The notes beneath the pieces were generated by a model. The model was given only the letters and a program-made list of their open reading frames with translations, was not told where the DNA came from and did no database searches. Positions 52,777-60,083 of a DNA stretch of 64,000 bases are shown here, in pieces. Origin of the DNA: Paenalcaligenes hominis_A (GTDB lineage: Bacteria; Pseudomonadota; Gammaproteobacteria; Burkholderiales; Burkholderiaceae_B); assembly GCF_041359055.1 (NCBI RefSeq), contig NZ_JBGJKZ010000004.1, positions 183,413-247,412 of the forward strand. The letters run 5' to 3'. Position 1 is the first letter of the stretch, and each line of letters starts with the position of its first letter. The position numbers were made by a program, and so were the translations under genes.

Positions 52777-53450
52777 TACTGCACCCCTCGGCGTTGTTGT
52801 GGTGGCGTTAATAAGCCCGCCAACCACAAGATACTTACACAGCTAACCGATGTGACCAGCACCATTATTAGAGCAAGTTGGTCATTACCTGCTTGTACTG
52901 CTTCGTAAATAGAAATCGATAAAGTTTGTGTGCGTCCAGGAATACTGCCAGCAATCATCAAAGTAGCCCCAAATTCGCCTAGAGCACGCGCAAAAGCAAG
53001 CAATACACCAGCCATAATACCGCGCATTGCTAACGGCAAACTAATACGGAAAAACACCTCGAGCTGATTTAAGCCAAGGATCAGGCCCGCATTTTCCAAA
53101 CGATTGTCCACATCTTCAAATGCAGCACGCGCCGATTTTAGCACCAGAGGAAACGCCACTACGGTAGCCGCCAATACCGCACCTTGCCAAGTAAAAACCA
53201 GCTCTATGCCCATACTAGAAAGCCACTGCCCTAACCAGCCACGTCGTCCAAACACAACCAACAAATAATACCCAATGACAGTGGGTGGCAACACCATAGG
53301 TAAGGTCAAAATAGAATCAACCAAATTACATAATGGTGAACGCCAGCGTGACAATAAAAAAGCAACGCCAATACCAAAGATAGAAGCAAAAAGCGTGGCC
53401 CAGCCCGCCACTTTTAATGACAACAGCAACGGTACCCAAAGACCCGTCAT
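52776..53450 (-). CDS. modB: Molybdate ABC transporter permease ModB
   Basis: 224 residues with five to six membrane segments. Characteristic are LSLKVAGWATLFASIFGIGVAFLLSRW, LTLPMVLPPTVIGYYLLVVFGRRG and ARALGEFGATLMIAGSIPGRTQTLSISIYEAV. It forms the molybdate channel, with ModC as its motor. A palindromic hairpin separates it from modA. Confidence 0.95.
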   Translation of the reverse strand: MTGLWVPLLLSLKVAGWATLFASIFGIGVAFLLSRWRSPLCNLVDSILTLPMVLPPTVIGYYLLVVFGRRGWLGQWLSSMGIELVFTWQGAVLAATVVAFPLVLKSARAAFEDVDNRLENAGLILGLNQLEVFFRISLPLAMRGIMAGVLLAFARALGEFGATLMIAGSIPGRTQTLSISIYEAVQAGNDQLALIMVLVTSVSCVSILWLAGLLTPPQQRRGVQ

Positions 53451-53470
53451 AACTTACTCTCTTTTAATGC

Positions 53471-53493
53471 AAAGGCTGCATAATGCAGCCTTT
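53471..53493 (-). terminator. Hairpin between modA and modB
   Basis: AAAGGCTGCA/TGCAGCCTTT gives a 10-bp stem with a very short loop. No long T run follows on the minus strand, so it may be a partial attenuator or message-stabilising hairpin favouring modA. Confidence 0.5.
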
Positions 53494-53514
53494 ACGTGCT
53501 TTATTTTTGTAGAA

Positions 53515-54285
53515 CTACGGTTTGTTAAAACCGTATTTAGCTAACACAGCCTGCCCCTCATCAGACAAAATATAATCAATATACGCTTGGCCGGACTCAT
53601 TACGCCCCTTGCGTTTTACTAATGCGATGGGGTAAGTCACCGGTACTGTGGTCTCAATCTGCTCTACCACTAATACTTTGTCTTTCATAACAGCCGCATC
53701 CGTAGCAAAAACAAACCCAGCATCCACTTCGCCTCTAGCTACATAGTCTAATACTTGACGCACGTTTTGACCCAATACTTTACGAGACTCTACACTTGCC
53801 CAATCGCCGGATTTTTCTAAGGCTCCTTGTGTGTATCGACCTACTGGTACTGTTTCAGGATTGCCATACGCCACGCGTGTCACATCATTATTGGCTAAAT
53901 CGGCTACCTTTTTGATATTTTTAGGATTATCTGCAGGTACAATAAGCACTACCCCATTTTGTACAAAGTCATGGCGTGTAGCAGCATCTACGGCACCTGC
54001 CTCTACCGCTTTATCCATGGCTTTTTGATCTGCTGAAGCAAACACATCAACGGGCGCACCATTAATAATTTGTTGCAACAACACATCCGAGGCAGCAAAG
54101 CTATTTAACACCTTGGTATTTGCCTGTTGTTTTTCAAAATTCTCCCCAATTTCTTTGAACGCATTGGTCAGACTGGCCGCAGCAGAAACCACTAAGTCAG
54201 CCGCAACCACAGGGGCCGACATGACTGTTACACTTAATGCACCAGCTAAAAAAGCAATACGCCATGATTTTTTTAATGCTATCAC
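53515..54285 (-). CDS. modA: Periplasmic molybdate-binding protein ModA
   Basis: About 257 residues from GTG at 54285, chosen because AAGGAG precedes it at the right distance; the frame extends upstream without a ribosome site. The signal peptide (KKSWRIAFLAGALSVTVMSAPVVA) leads to ADLVVSAAASLTNAFKEIGENFE. Oxyanion-binding landmarks are SFAASDVLLQQI, ADVFASADQKAMDKA and YGNPETVPVGRYTQGAL. It captures molybdate or tungstate for ModBC. Confidence 0.95.
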   Translation of the reverse strand: MIALKKSWRIAFLAGALSVTVMSAPVVAADLVVSAAASLTNAFKEIGENFEKQQANTKVLNSFAASDVLLQQIINGAPVDVFASADQKAMDKAVEAGAVDAATRHDFVQNGVVLIVPADNPKNIKKVADLANNDVTRVAYGNPETVPVGRYTQGALEKSGDWASVESRKVLGQNVRQVLDYVARGEVDAGFVFATDAAVMKDKVLVVEQIETTVPVTYPIALVKRKGRNESGQAYIDYILSDEGQAVLAKYGFNKP

Positions 54286-54339
54286 CGTAGACTCCTTATT
54301 ATTTGTTACGTTATTTAACCACCTACGAGCGTAGTATAG

Positions 54340-54360
54340 CACCCTATATATATAAGGGTG
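54340..54360. promoter_or_regulatory. Palindrome upstream of modA, possible ModE site
   Basis: CACCCTATATATATAAGGGTG is a near-perfect 21-bp palindrome with a TATATATA core. It lies in the region upstream of modA and just before xerD. E. coli ModE sites also contain TATATA half-sites, but the flanks differ here. ModE binding is inferred from position. Confidence 0.4.
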
Positions 54361-54387
54361 GTGTTAAAATCGCCTCCACTACAAATT

Positions 54388-55290
54388 ATGATGACGCAGA
54401 CCACTCAAGACTGGATTGAGCAATTCGCTCAACAACTCGTTCAAGATCAACTGTCTACGCATACCGTAGCTGCATATAAGCGCGATATACAACGCTTTGT
54501 GCTTTGGCTTCAGGAACACGCGCCGTCTGTCACCGTGTCTACCGTTTCCACAGCACTTATATCCACTTGGCTTGCAGATACCAAAAGCAACCCTACCCCC
54601 AGCACCGTTAATCGTCGGTTAGCCACGCTCAATAAATTTTATGACTGGTTAAAAAATCAACAACACATTGCGCAGAACCCCACCCAAGGCTTACGCACAG
54701 TTAAGGTTTTGGCGCAAAACAATCCCACTATTAGTGAAACCGACATTGATCGATTATTGAATACGCCCCCTACTCATACAGCATTAGGTTTACGTGATAA
54801 ATGCATGCTAGAGCTGCTTTATGCCACCGGGATGCGGGTTTCCGAGTTAGTCAGCTTGGAAATGGATCAGCTGCAACTAGACCAAGGGGTGGTCTTGGTG
54901 ACTCACCCTAATCAAATAGAACAACGTTTAATTCCTTTGAGTCCCGACGCGCGTCTTTGGCTAGAGCGGTATCTTCATCAAAGCCGAGCAGCCCTGCTGC
55001 ATCGGCGCTCCTCTGAGGCGGTGTTTATTAGCACCCAGGGTAAAGCCATGACACGCCAAAGCTTTTGGTTAATTATCAAAAAATATGCTCACCAAGCGGG
55101 TATGCCAGCTACTTTATCGCCACACTCTTTGCGCCATGCTTTTGGCAGTCATTTACTAAAAAATGGTGCTAATCTTAATATGGTGCAATTACTGCTGGGC
55201 CATAAAAACCCTAGCACCACGCAAATTTATAGCCATGTTACACGCGAACGTCTAAAACAACTGCATCGCGAACACCATCCACGCGCTTGA
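54388..55290 (+). CDS. xerD: Tyrosine recombinase XerD
   Basis: About 300 residues starting MMTQTTQDWIEQFAQQLVQD. The N-terminal SAM-like core-binding domain (LSTHTVAAYKRDIQRFVLWL) is followed by the catalytic domain with LYATGMRVSELVSLEMDQL (first Arg), HSLRHAFGSHLLKNGANLN (His-x-x-Arg) and LLGHKNPSTTQIYSHV (His and Tyr). It resolves chromosome dimers at dif together with XerC. The gene is divergent from modA and overlaps the next gene's region by only a few bases. XerC is the alternative name; the context and length favour XerD. Confidence 0.9.
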   Translation: MMTQTTQDWIEQFAQQLVQDQLSTHTVAAYKRDIQRFVLWLQEHAPSVTVSTVSTALISTWLADTKSNPTPSTVNRRLATLNKFYDWLKNQQHIAQNPTQGLRTVKVLAQNNPTISETDIDRLLNTPPTHTALGLRDKCMLELLYATGMRVSELVSLEMDQLQLDQGVVLVTHPNQIEQRLIPLSPDARLWLERYLHQSRAALLHRRSSEAVFISTQGKAMTRQSFWLIIKKYAHQAGMPATLSPHSLRHAFGSHLLKNGANLNMVQLLLGHKNPSTTQIYSHVTRERLKQLHREHHPRA

Positions 55291-55301
55291 ATTTGATCTC
55301 T

Positions 55302-55784
55302 ATGTCTAAAAAACCCAGTGAAACCCTTGCAACACAGTGGTTAAAAAAACAACAAATACCATTTACTGAACATGTGTATGAGTACACAGCCAAAGGGGGG
55401 GCCAATGACGCTGCCCAAAAACTAGGCTTAGACCCACACCTCACCATTAAAACCTTAATTATGGAAGACGAGAAAAAACAGCCACTGGTTGTTTTAATGC
55501 ATGGTGACCAAGAGGTATCAACGAAAAACCTAGCCCGCCAAACTGGAGCCAAGCACATTCAACCTTGTGAGCCTGCTACCGCCCAACGTCACTCTGGCTA
55601 CTTGGTGGGGGGTACCTCACCCTTTGGTACACGTAAAACCATGCCCATTTGGGTACAACATACTATCTTAACGCTTGATACTATTTATATTAATGGCGGC
55701 AAAAGAGGGATGCTGTTGCAGTTAGCCCCCCATATACTGATCGACAAACTACTCGCTCAACCGGTTGATGTGGCATTGGATTAA
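55302..55784 (+). CDS. ybaK: Cys-tRNA(Pro)/Cys-tRNA(Cys) deacylase YbaK
   Basis: About 160 residues from ATG at 55302. The YbaK/EbsC fold shows TQWLKKQQIPFTEHVYEY, KTLIMEDEKKQPLVVLMHGDQEVSTKNLAR with the family lysine, and GYLVGGTSPFGTRKTMPIWV. It hydrolyses cysteine mischarged on tRNA-Pro and so guards translation accuracy. It starts 11 bases after xerD and is probably cotranscribed. Confidence 0.93.
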   Translation: MSKKPSETLATQWLKKQQIPFTEHVYEYTAKGGANDAAQKLGLDPHLTIKTLIMEDEKKQPLVVLMHGDQEVSTKNLARQTGAKHIQPCEPATAQRHSGYLVGGTSPFGTRKTMPIWVQHTILTLDTIYINGGKRGMLLQLAPHILIDKLLAQPVDVALD

Positions 55785-55943
55785 AGCCCAAGCTCTCTTA
55801 ATGCAACCCATCGTTTTCCAGACTGTGGTGTAAAGCAGGATTCTTTGTAATACGCTTTATCAATCTATGGTTATGCTATATCATGAGTGCAACAATTCAT
55901 AAAAATAGTTTGCAAAAATCAAATTACCCGCATTTAATTATCT

Positions 55944-56351
55944 ATGTTTTTGACTCACCTAGATTGTCTTAATTTAGCTCATTGGCTGCACAATACAGTC
56001 TCAGAAGACGCTTTAAGTCCAGTCTGCTTTGCTATTGTAGACAGCTCTGGTGACCTTATTTGGTTCGAGCGCATGGATCAGGCTCCTGTTCAATCCATCA
56101 CGCTTGCTATTTCTAAAGCCTATAGCGCTGCTCGTTTAGGTATTGCAACTACGGAATTTCATTTGCAGTTGCAACAAGATCATCTGCAGACCCAAGACTA
56201 CATGGATGACCAGCTTACTGCAGTCCCTGGGGGCACTCCTTTATACAGTAGCGATAACCGCTTGATCGGCGCTATTGGGGTCAGTGGGCGCAACTCACAA
56301 AGTGATCAAACCTTAGCCGATGCTGTCGCCATGTATTTTCAGTCAATCTAA
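55944..56351 (+). CDS. GlcG/HbpS-like (DUF336) protein
   Basis: 135 residues of the GlcG/HbpS fold: FAIVDSSGDLIWFERMDQAPVQSITLAISKAYSAARLG, then VPGGTPLYSSDNRLIGAIGVSGRNSQSDQTLADA. Some relatives bind haem or cobalamin precursors, and others are accessory genes in catabolic operons. No signal peptide is seen. It stands alone between ybaK and a TetR gene, with its own terminator. Function not assigned. Confidence 0.82.
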   Translation: MFLTHLDCLNLAHWLHNTVSEDALSPVCFAIVDSSGDLIWFERMDQAPVQSITLAISKAYSAARLGIATTEFHLQLQQDHLQTQDYMDDQLTAVPGGTPLYSSDNRLIGAIGVSGRNSQSDQTLADAVAMYFQSI

Positions 56352-56371
56352 ACCAAAATAGAACCTTAAAC

Positions 56372-56405
56372 AAAAATGCCATACTCAAAAACGTATGGCA
56401 TTTTT
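56372..56405 (+). terminator. Terminator after GlcG-like gene
   Basis: AAAAATGCCATAC/GTATGGCATTTTT gives a 13-bp stem with an eight-base loop and a T run. A classical rho-independent terminator. Confidence 0.88.
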
Positions 56406-56549
56406 GTTAGGGTTTACTATGCGGGGTTAGCCTTAACCATTTTGTGCTTTGATTGCGAGATTAAAGTACAGGTCCTAAAATGCTTTGAAGACAATTCATA
56501 CATGCACCACCTCTACAGCATTTTTTATCTAGCTTCTATCTGAATCCGC

Positions 56550-57203
56550 ATGACAACGACGACAAAAAAAACCTCAACTAAACGGCGTACCCAATCAGAG
56601 CGCAGCCACGAAACAAAACGCAAAATTATTCAGTCCGCGCTGCACTTACTTCAGACAGTAGGCTACCAAAAAACTAATCTGCAAGACATTGCTCGGGGCG
56701 CAAATGTAACCTTAGGTGCCGTTCAGCATCAGTTTGGTAATCGTCAAAGCTTAATGGAAGAAGTGGTTGAGGCCGTCATGGCCCCCTTGGCTACTATAGG
56801 CAAAGGGTGGTCAGTGGATGCATTGCAACTGCCTTTATCCCAGCGCGCCCACGAGTTTGTGTACCAAGCGTGGAAAGATGTCTACGGAGCCCCCAGTTAT
56901 ATTGCAGCATGGAGCATGTTCTTTGGTTCACAAAACACTGCTTTGTTTGAAAAAATTAACGTGCATCGCTCGGTACATGATCCCATCTACTTTGCTCATT
57001 TTGTCGAAGTTTTCCCCGAGGTTGCTGCGTGTCATGCTCAACCAGAGCAGTTTGCGTATGTTATTTTTTCTGCCCTACGCGGTATTGCAATTATGCGTGT
57101 TTTTGATATAGATGAAATCGCTACCCAAACCCAACTAGATGTGATTACCCAAATGATCATTCAAGCTGGCAGTTTGACAAAAAAAGACGCTACGGCTTCG
57201 TAA
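56550..57203 (+). CDS. TetR-family transcriptional regulator
   Basis: 217 residues. The first 20 are basic and disordered. The helix-turn-helix is KRKIIQSALHLLQTVGYQKTNLQDIARGANVTLGAVQHQFGNRQSLMEEVV, typical of TetR. The C-terminal ligand domain carries WSMFFGSQNTALFEKI. It converges on hppD. Its target is unknown; the adjacent GlcG-like gene or hppD are possible by proximity only. Confidence 0.87.
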   Translation: MTTTTKKTSTKRRTQSERSHETKRKIIQSALHLLQTVGYQKTNLQDIARGANVTLGAVQHQFGNRQSLMEEVVEAVMAPLATIGKGWSVDALQLPLSQRAHEFVYQAWKDVYGAPSYIAAWSMFFGSQNTALFEKINVHRSVHDPIYFAHFVEVFPEVAACHAQPEQFAYVIFSALRGIAIMRVFDIDEIATQTQLDVITQMIIQAGSLTKKDATAS

Positions 57204-57240
57204 AGCAATAGCGCCTACAGCATTAATAAACGCGTCGTAA

Positions 57241-58326
57241 TTAGGCCGTTTCTTCGGCAGATAAAGTACCACGACGAATTTGATCGCGTTCAAGCGATTC
57301 GAACAACGCTTTAAAGTTGCCCTCGCCAAAACCTTCATCCCCTTTGCGTTGAATAAATTCAAAAAACACGGGGCCAAGTACAGGCTCTGAGAAAATCTGT
57401 AGCAACAAACGGGGTTGTTGCCCTTCTGTGGTGCCATCAAGCAAAATACCACGCGTTTGCAGCTCTGAAACCTCTTCGCCATGACCAGGCAAGCGCTCGG
57501 CAAGCATTTCATAATAGGTATTGCTAGGTGCTGTCATTAAGGGCACACCCGCAGCACGTAAGGCATCAATGGACTCAAAAATATTATCGCTAAGCAGCGC
57601 AATATGCTGTATGCCTTCGCCATTAAATGCCATTAAAAACTCTTCAATTTGACCGCCACCCTGTTTAGACTCCTCGTTTAGCGGAATGCGAATTTTGCCG
57701 TCAGGTGCGGTCATGGCTTTTGAAGTTAACCCCGTGTACTCGCCTTTGATATCGAAATAACGGATTTCACGGAAGTTAAATAAGCGTTCGTAAAAATCAG
57801 CCCAAAACGCCATGCGACCGCGGTACACATTATGTGTTAGATGATCCACAACTTTAAAGCCATGCCCTACTGGGTTACGATCCACATTTGGTAAAAACTC
57901 AAAATCAATATCGTAGATGGACTCGCCTTCTTGGTAGCGATCAATCAAATACAATGGAGCGCCCCCAATGCCTTTAATAGCTGGTAAACGCAACTCCATA
58001 GGACCAGTAGGAATATCAATAGGTTGCGCCCCTAACTCTAGAGCACGTTGGTACGCTTTTTGAGAATTTTTCACTCGGAAAGCCAAGCCACACGCCGCTG
58101 GACCATGCTCGGCCACGAAGTACGAAGCCAAACTTTTAGGTTCACGATTCACAATGAAATTAATATCACCTTGTCGGTATAAGGATACGTCTTTAGAGCG
58201 ATGACGGGCTACTTCGGTAAAGCCAAGCTTTTCAAATAAGGGCTCTAATACACCTGAGGTAGGTGCTGCAAACTCTATAAACTCAAATCCAGCTAAGCCC
58301 ATTGGGTTATCAAAAAGATCAGCCAT
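57241..58326 (-). CDS. hppD: 4-hydroxyphenylpyruvate dioxygenase
   Basis: 361 residues, normal bacterial HPPD length. Two vicinal-oxygen-chelate halves are present. Iron ligands appear in VDHLTHNVYRG (His), GEGIQHIALLSDNIFESI (His) and GPVFFEFIQRKGDEGFGEGNFKALFESLE (Glu), and the last segment is the family signature. It converts 4-hydroxyphenylpyruvate from tyrosine to homogentisate. The start has GGAGG upstream. The 168-base gap to the MarR gene holds an 8-bp inverted repeat that may be its operator. Confidence 0.96.
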   Translation of the reverse strand: MADLFDNPMGLAGFEFIEFAAPTSGVLEPLFEKLGFTEVARHRSKDVSLYRQGDINFIVNREPKSLASYFVAEHGPAACGLAFRVKNSQKAYQRALELGAQPIDIPTGPMELRLPAIKGIGGAPLYLIDRYQEGESIYDIDFEFLPNVDRNPVGHGFKVVDHLTHNVYRGRMAFWADFYERLFNFREIRYFDIKGEYTGLTSKAMTAPDGKIRIPLNEESKQGGGQIEEFLMAFNGEGIQHIALLSDNIFESIDALRAAGVPLMTAPSNTYYEMLAERLPGHGEEVSELQTRGILLDGTTEGQQPRLLLQIFSEPVLGPVFFEFIQRKGDEGFGEGNFKALFESLERDQIRRGTLSAEETA

Positions 58327-58350
58327 AGCCGCCTCCTTAACTAAAAATTA

Positions 58351-58382
58351 ATCAATATGGTTAACTAATTTACATTAACCAT
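58351..58382. promoter_or_regulatory. Inverted repeat upstream of hppD, possible MarR operator
   Basis: ATGGTTAA and TTAACCAT form perfect 8-bp arms with a ten-base spacer, about 30-60 bases before the hppD start. The MarR-family gene next door is the likely binder. Inference. Confidence 0.4.
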
Positions 58383-58434
58383 TTAATGTTTAATGTTAGT
58401 AGTTTCCCTAGGACTGCGCTGTGATGGATGATAA

Positions 58435-58490
58435 TCCCCCAATTGACATCCTCCTTGCCCTAAAGGACGAAGCTTTGCTCGCATTTTGAT
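58435..58490. other. Possible IS200/IS605-type end scar
   Basis: The stretch TTGACATCCTCC then TTGCCCTAAAGGACGAAG resembles the subterminal hairpin ends often left by IS200/IS605-family elements, with a short TCCTT/AAGGA stem. No transposase is present. Tentative. Confidence 0.2.
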
Positions 58491-58494
58491 GGAA

Positions 58495-58974
58495 CTACCG
58501 GTTGCCGCGCCGCGCTTTATCCGTAATAAATGTAGAGGTATTAAGTTGTTGGGCGCGTCTAGTGATTGTGTTTAACAACGTAGTAAGTTGCTTTTGCTCA
58601 GCCGCACTTAGGTCTTGGATCAATAACTGGTTTAGCTCTTCGACCAATGGCCTCATCTTTTCATAAATAGCACAGCCTTTTGGTTCTAACTGCACCCATA
58701 CCGAGCGTGCATTGGTGCGATTTTTAACACGAGACACCAAACCTTTTTCCACTAAGCGCGTAACGGTACGTGATGTGCGCACCAAGTCTAACTGCACCTC
58801 GTGCGCTAGCTCTGATACGCTTAACCGCTCAAAATGACTTAACGTTGCGACGATACGCCATTCACGACGCGTGATATTAAATCGCCCCTCACTTAAACGT
58901 ACAAACATGGGGTTTGCGGAAGACCAAGCCAAATACAGCTGAAACAATGGCTGTGAACGTAAAAAACCCGTCAT
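58495..58974 (-). CDS. MarR-family transcriptional regulator
   Basis: About 159 residues from ATG at 58974, preceded by a very strong GAGGAGAGG; a second ATG 21 bases upstream is less likely. The winged helix reads FNITRREWRIVATLSHFERLSVSELAHEVQLDLVRTSRTVTRLVEKGLVSRVKNRTNARSVWVQLEPKG. Regulators of this type control aromatic degradation genes. It sits between hppD (same strand) and the divergent Bug receptor/sulfatase pair, so either could be its target. A TTGATTAGATCAA palindrome lies 47 bases upstream. Confidence 0.85.
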   Translation of the reverse strand: MTGFLRSQPLFQLYLAWSSANPMFVRLSEGRFNITRREWRIVATLSHFERLSVSELAHEVQLDLVRTSRTVTRLVEKGLVSRVKNRTNARSVWVQLEPKGCAIYEKMRPLVEELNQLLIQDLSAAEQKQLTTLLNTITRRAQQLNTSTFITDKARRGNR

Positions 58975-59020
58975 AACCTCTCCTCGTTCTTGCATGGGGT
59001 TATCCCTTTAATTCGCATAC

Positions 59021-59033
59021 TTGATTAGATCAA
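59021..59033. promoter_or_regulatory. Palindrome between marR and Bug receptor gene
   Basis: TTGATTAGATCAA has perfect 5-bp arms around a three-base centre and lies in the divergent promoter region. Binding by the MarR protein is inferred. Confidence 0.35.
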
Positions 59034-59099
59034 CCATTTACTCCATTGCTATGGTGTTTAATACCGCATCACATGATAAAAAAATGGAGGAATAACACA

Positions 59100-60083
59100 A
59101 TGAAACTATGGCTAAAAAAAATCGCCGCACCGTTGGTCGCTACTGGCATTTTGTGGCAGGTAAGCCCAGCCTTGGCCGAGACCCCCTCATTTAGTAACCC
59201 ATTTTATATAGCAGTAGGTTATAGCCCAGGTGGAGCCTCAGATCGAGCCGCTCGATTTGTTGCCGACCAATTACAAGAGCGCTTAAAAGTCAATGTAGTC
59301 GTAGAAAACCGTACTGGAGCAGGTGGGCGTATTGCGGCTCAATATGCCAAAAATCAGGGTGCATCTAAAGACATCATGATTATAGCTAACCCGGCTACGA
59401 TGGTAATTGCGCCTTTGGTCATTAATAATTTAAGTTACGATCCAGACGTCGATTTCAAACCTGTTTCTGTTATTACCGATTACACCTTTGGTGTTGCCGT
59501 AGCCGCTGATAGTCCGCTTAAAACAATGGATGATCTACTTCAATGGGTAAAGGACAATCCAAACGATTTTAATGTGGCTGTACCAGCATCAGGAAGCTTG
59601 CCGCACTTCTTTGCGCTCATGCTAGCGGAAAAAAGTGGTGTGGACGCCGAGGCGATTAGTTACCGTGGCTCTGCTCCAGCCCTGAATGATCTAATTGGAG
59701 GCTCAATTCCTGTTGCCATCGACACCATGGATGTGCTGACGCCTCAACACAAAGGGGGGCGAATACGTGTTCTAGCCACCTCAGGGCTAGAGCCTGCCCC
59801 TAACTTAGACGGTGTCCCTACCCTGCAGCAAAGTGGTTTAGATATTCAGGCGGCGGGGTGGAATGCTTTTTATATGTCTGCAGACGCAGATGACGCCAAA
59901 GTGACGTATTTGGGCGATCTAATTAAAGACATCATAAGCCAACCTAAAATCCAAGAGCGTTTTAAAAACAGCGATTTACCGCCCGTGGCAGCAGACCGCT
60001 CAGAGTCCACCGTCATCATTAATGGTTTTAAACAGCTGTGGACTCCTATTATTCAAGCATCCGGCTACAAGGTGAACGAGTAA
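59100..60083 (+). CDS. Bug/TctC-family solute-binding receptor
   Basis: About 327 residues from ATG at 59100, preceded by GGAGG. The signal peptide (KLWLKKIAAPLVATGILWQVSPALA) is followed by IAVGYSPGGASDRAARFVADQL, VENRTGAGGRIAAQYA and the domain turn VAVPASGSLPHFFALMLAEKSGV. These are Bug receptors for tripartite tricarboxylate transporters, which expanded greatly in Alcaligenaceae. No TctA or TctB membrane gene is nearby, so the partner is encoded elsewhere. The stop overlaps the sulfatase start (TAATG), suggesting the receptor binds the sulfatase's substrate. Confidence 0.88.
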   Translation: MKLWLKKIAAPLVATGILWQVSPALAETPSFSNPFYIAVGYSPGGASDRAARFVADQLQERLKVNVVVENRTGAGGRIAAQYAKNQGASKDIMIIANPATMVIAPLVINNLSYDPDVDFKPVSVITDYTFGVAVAADSPLKTMDDLLQWVKDNPNDFNVAVPASGSLPHFFALMLAEKSGVDAEAISYRGSAPALNDLIGGSIPVAIDTMDVLTPQHKGGRIRVLATSGLEPAPNLDGVPTLQQSGLDIQAAGWNAFYMSADADDAKVTYLGDLIKDIISQPKIQERFKNSDLPPVAADRSESTVIINGFKQLWTPIIQASGYKVNE

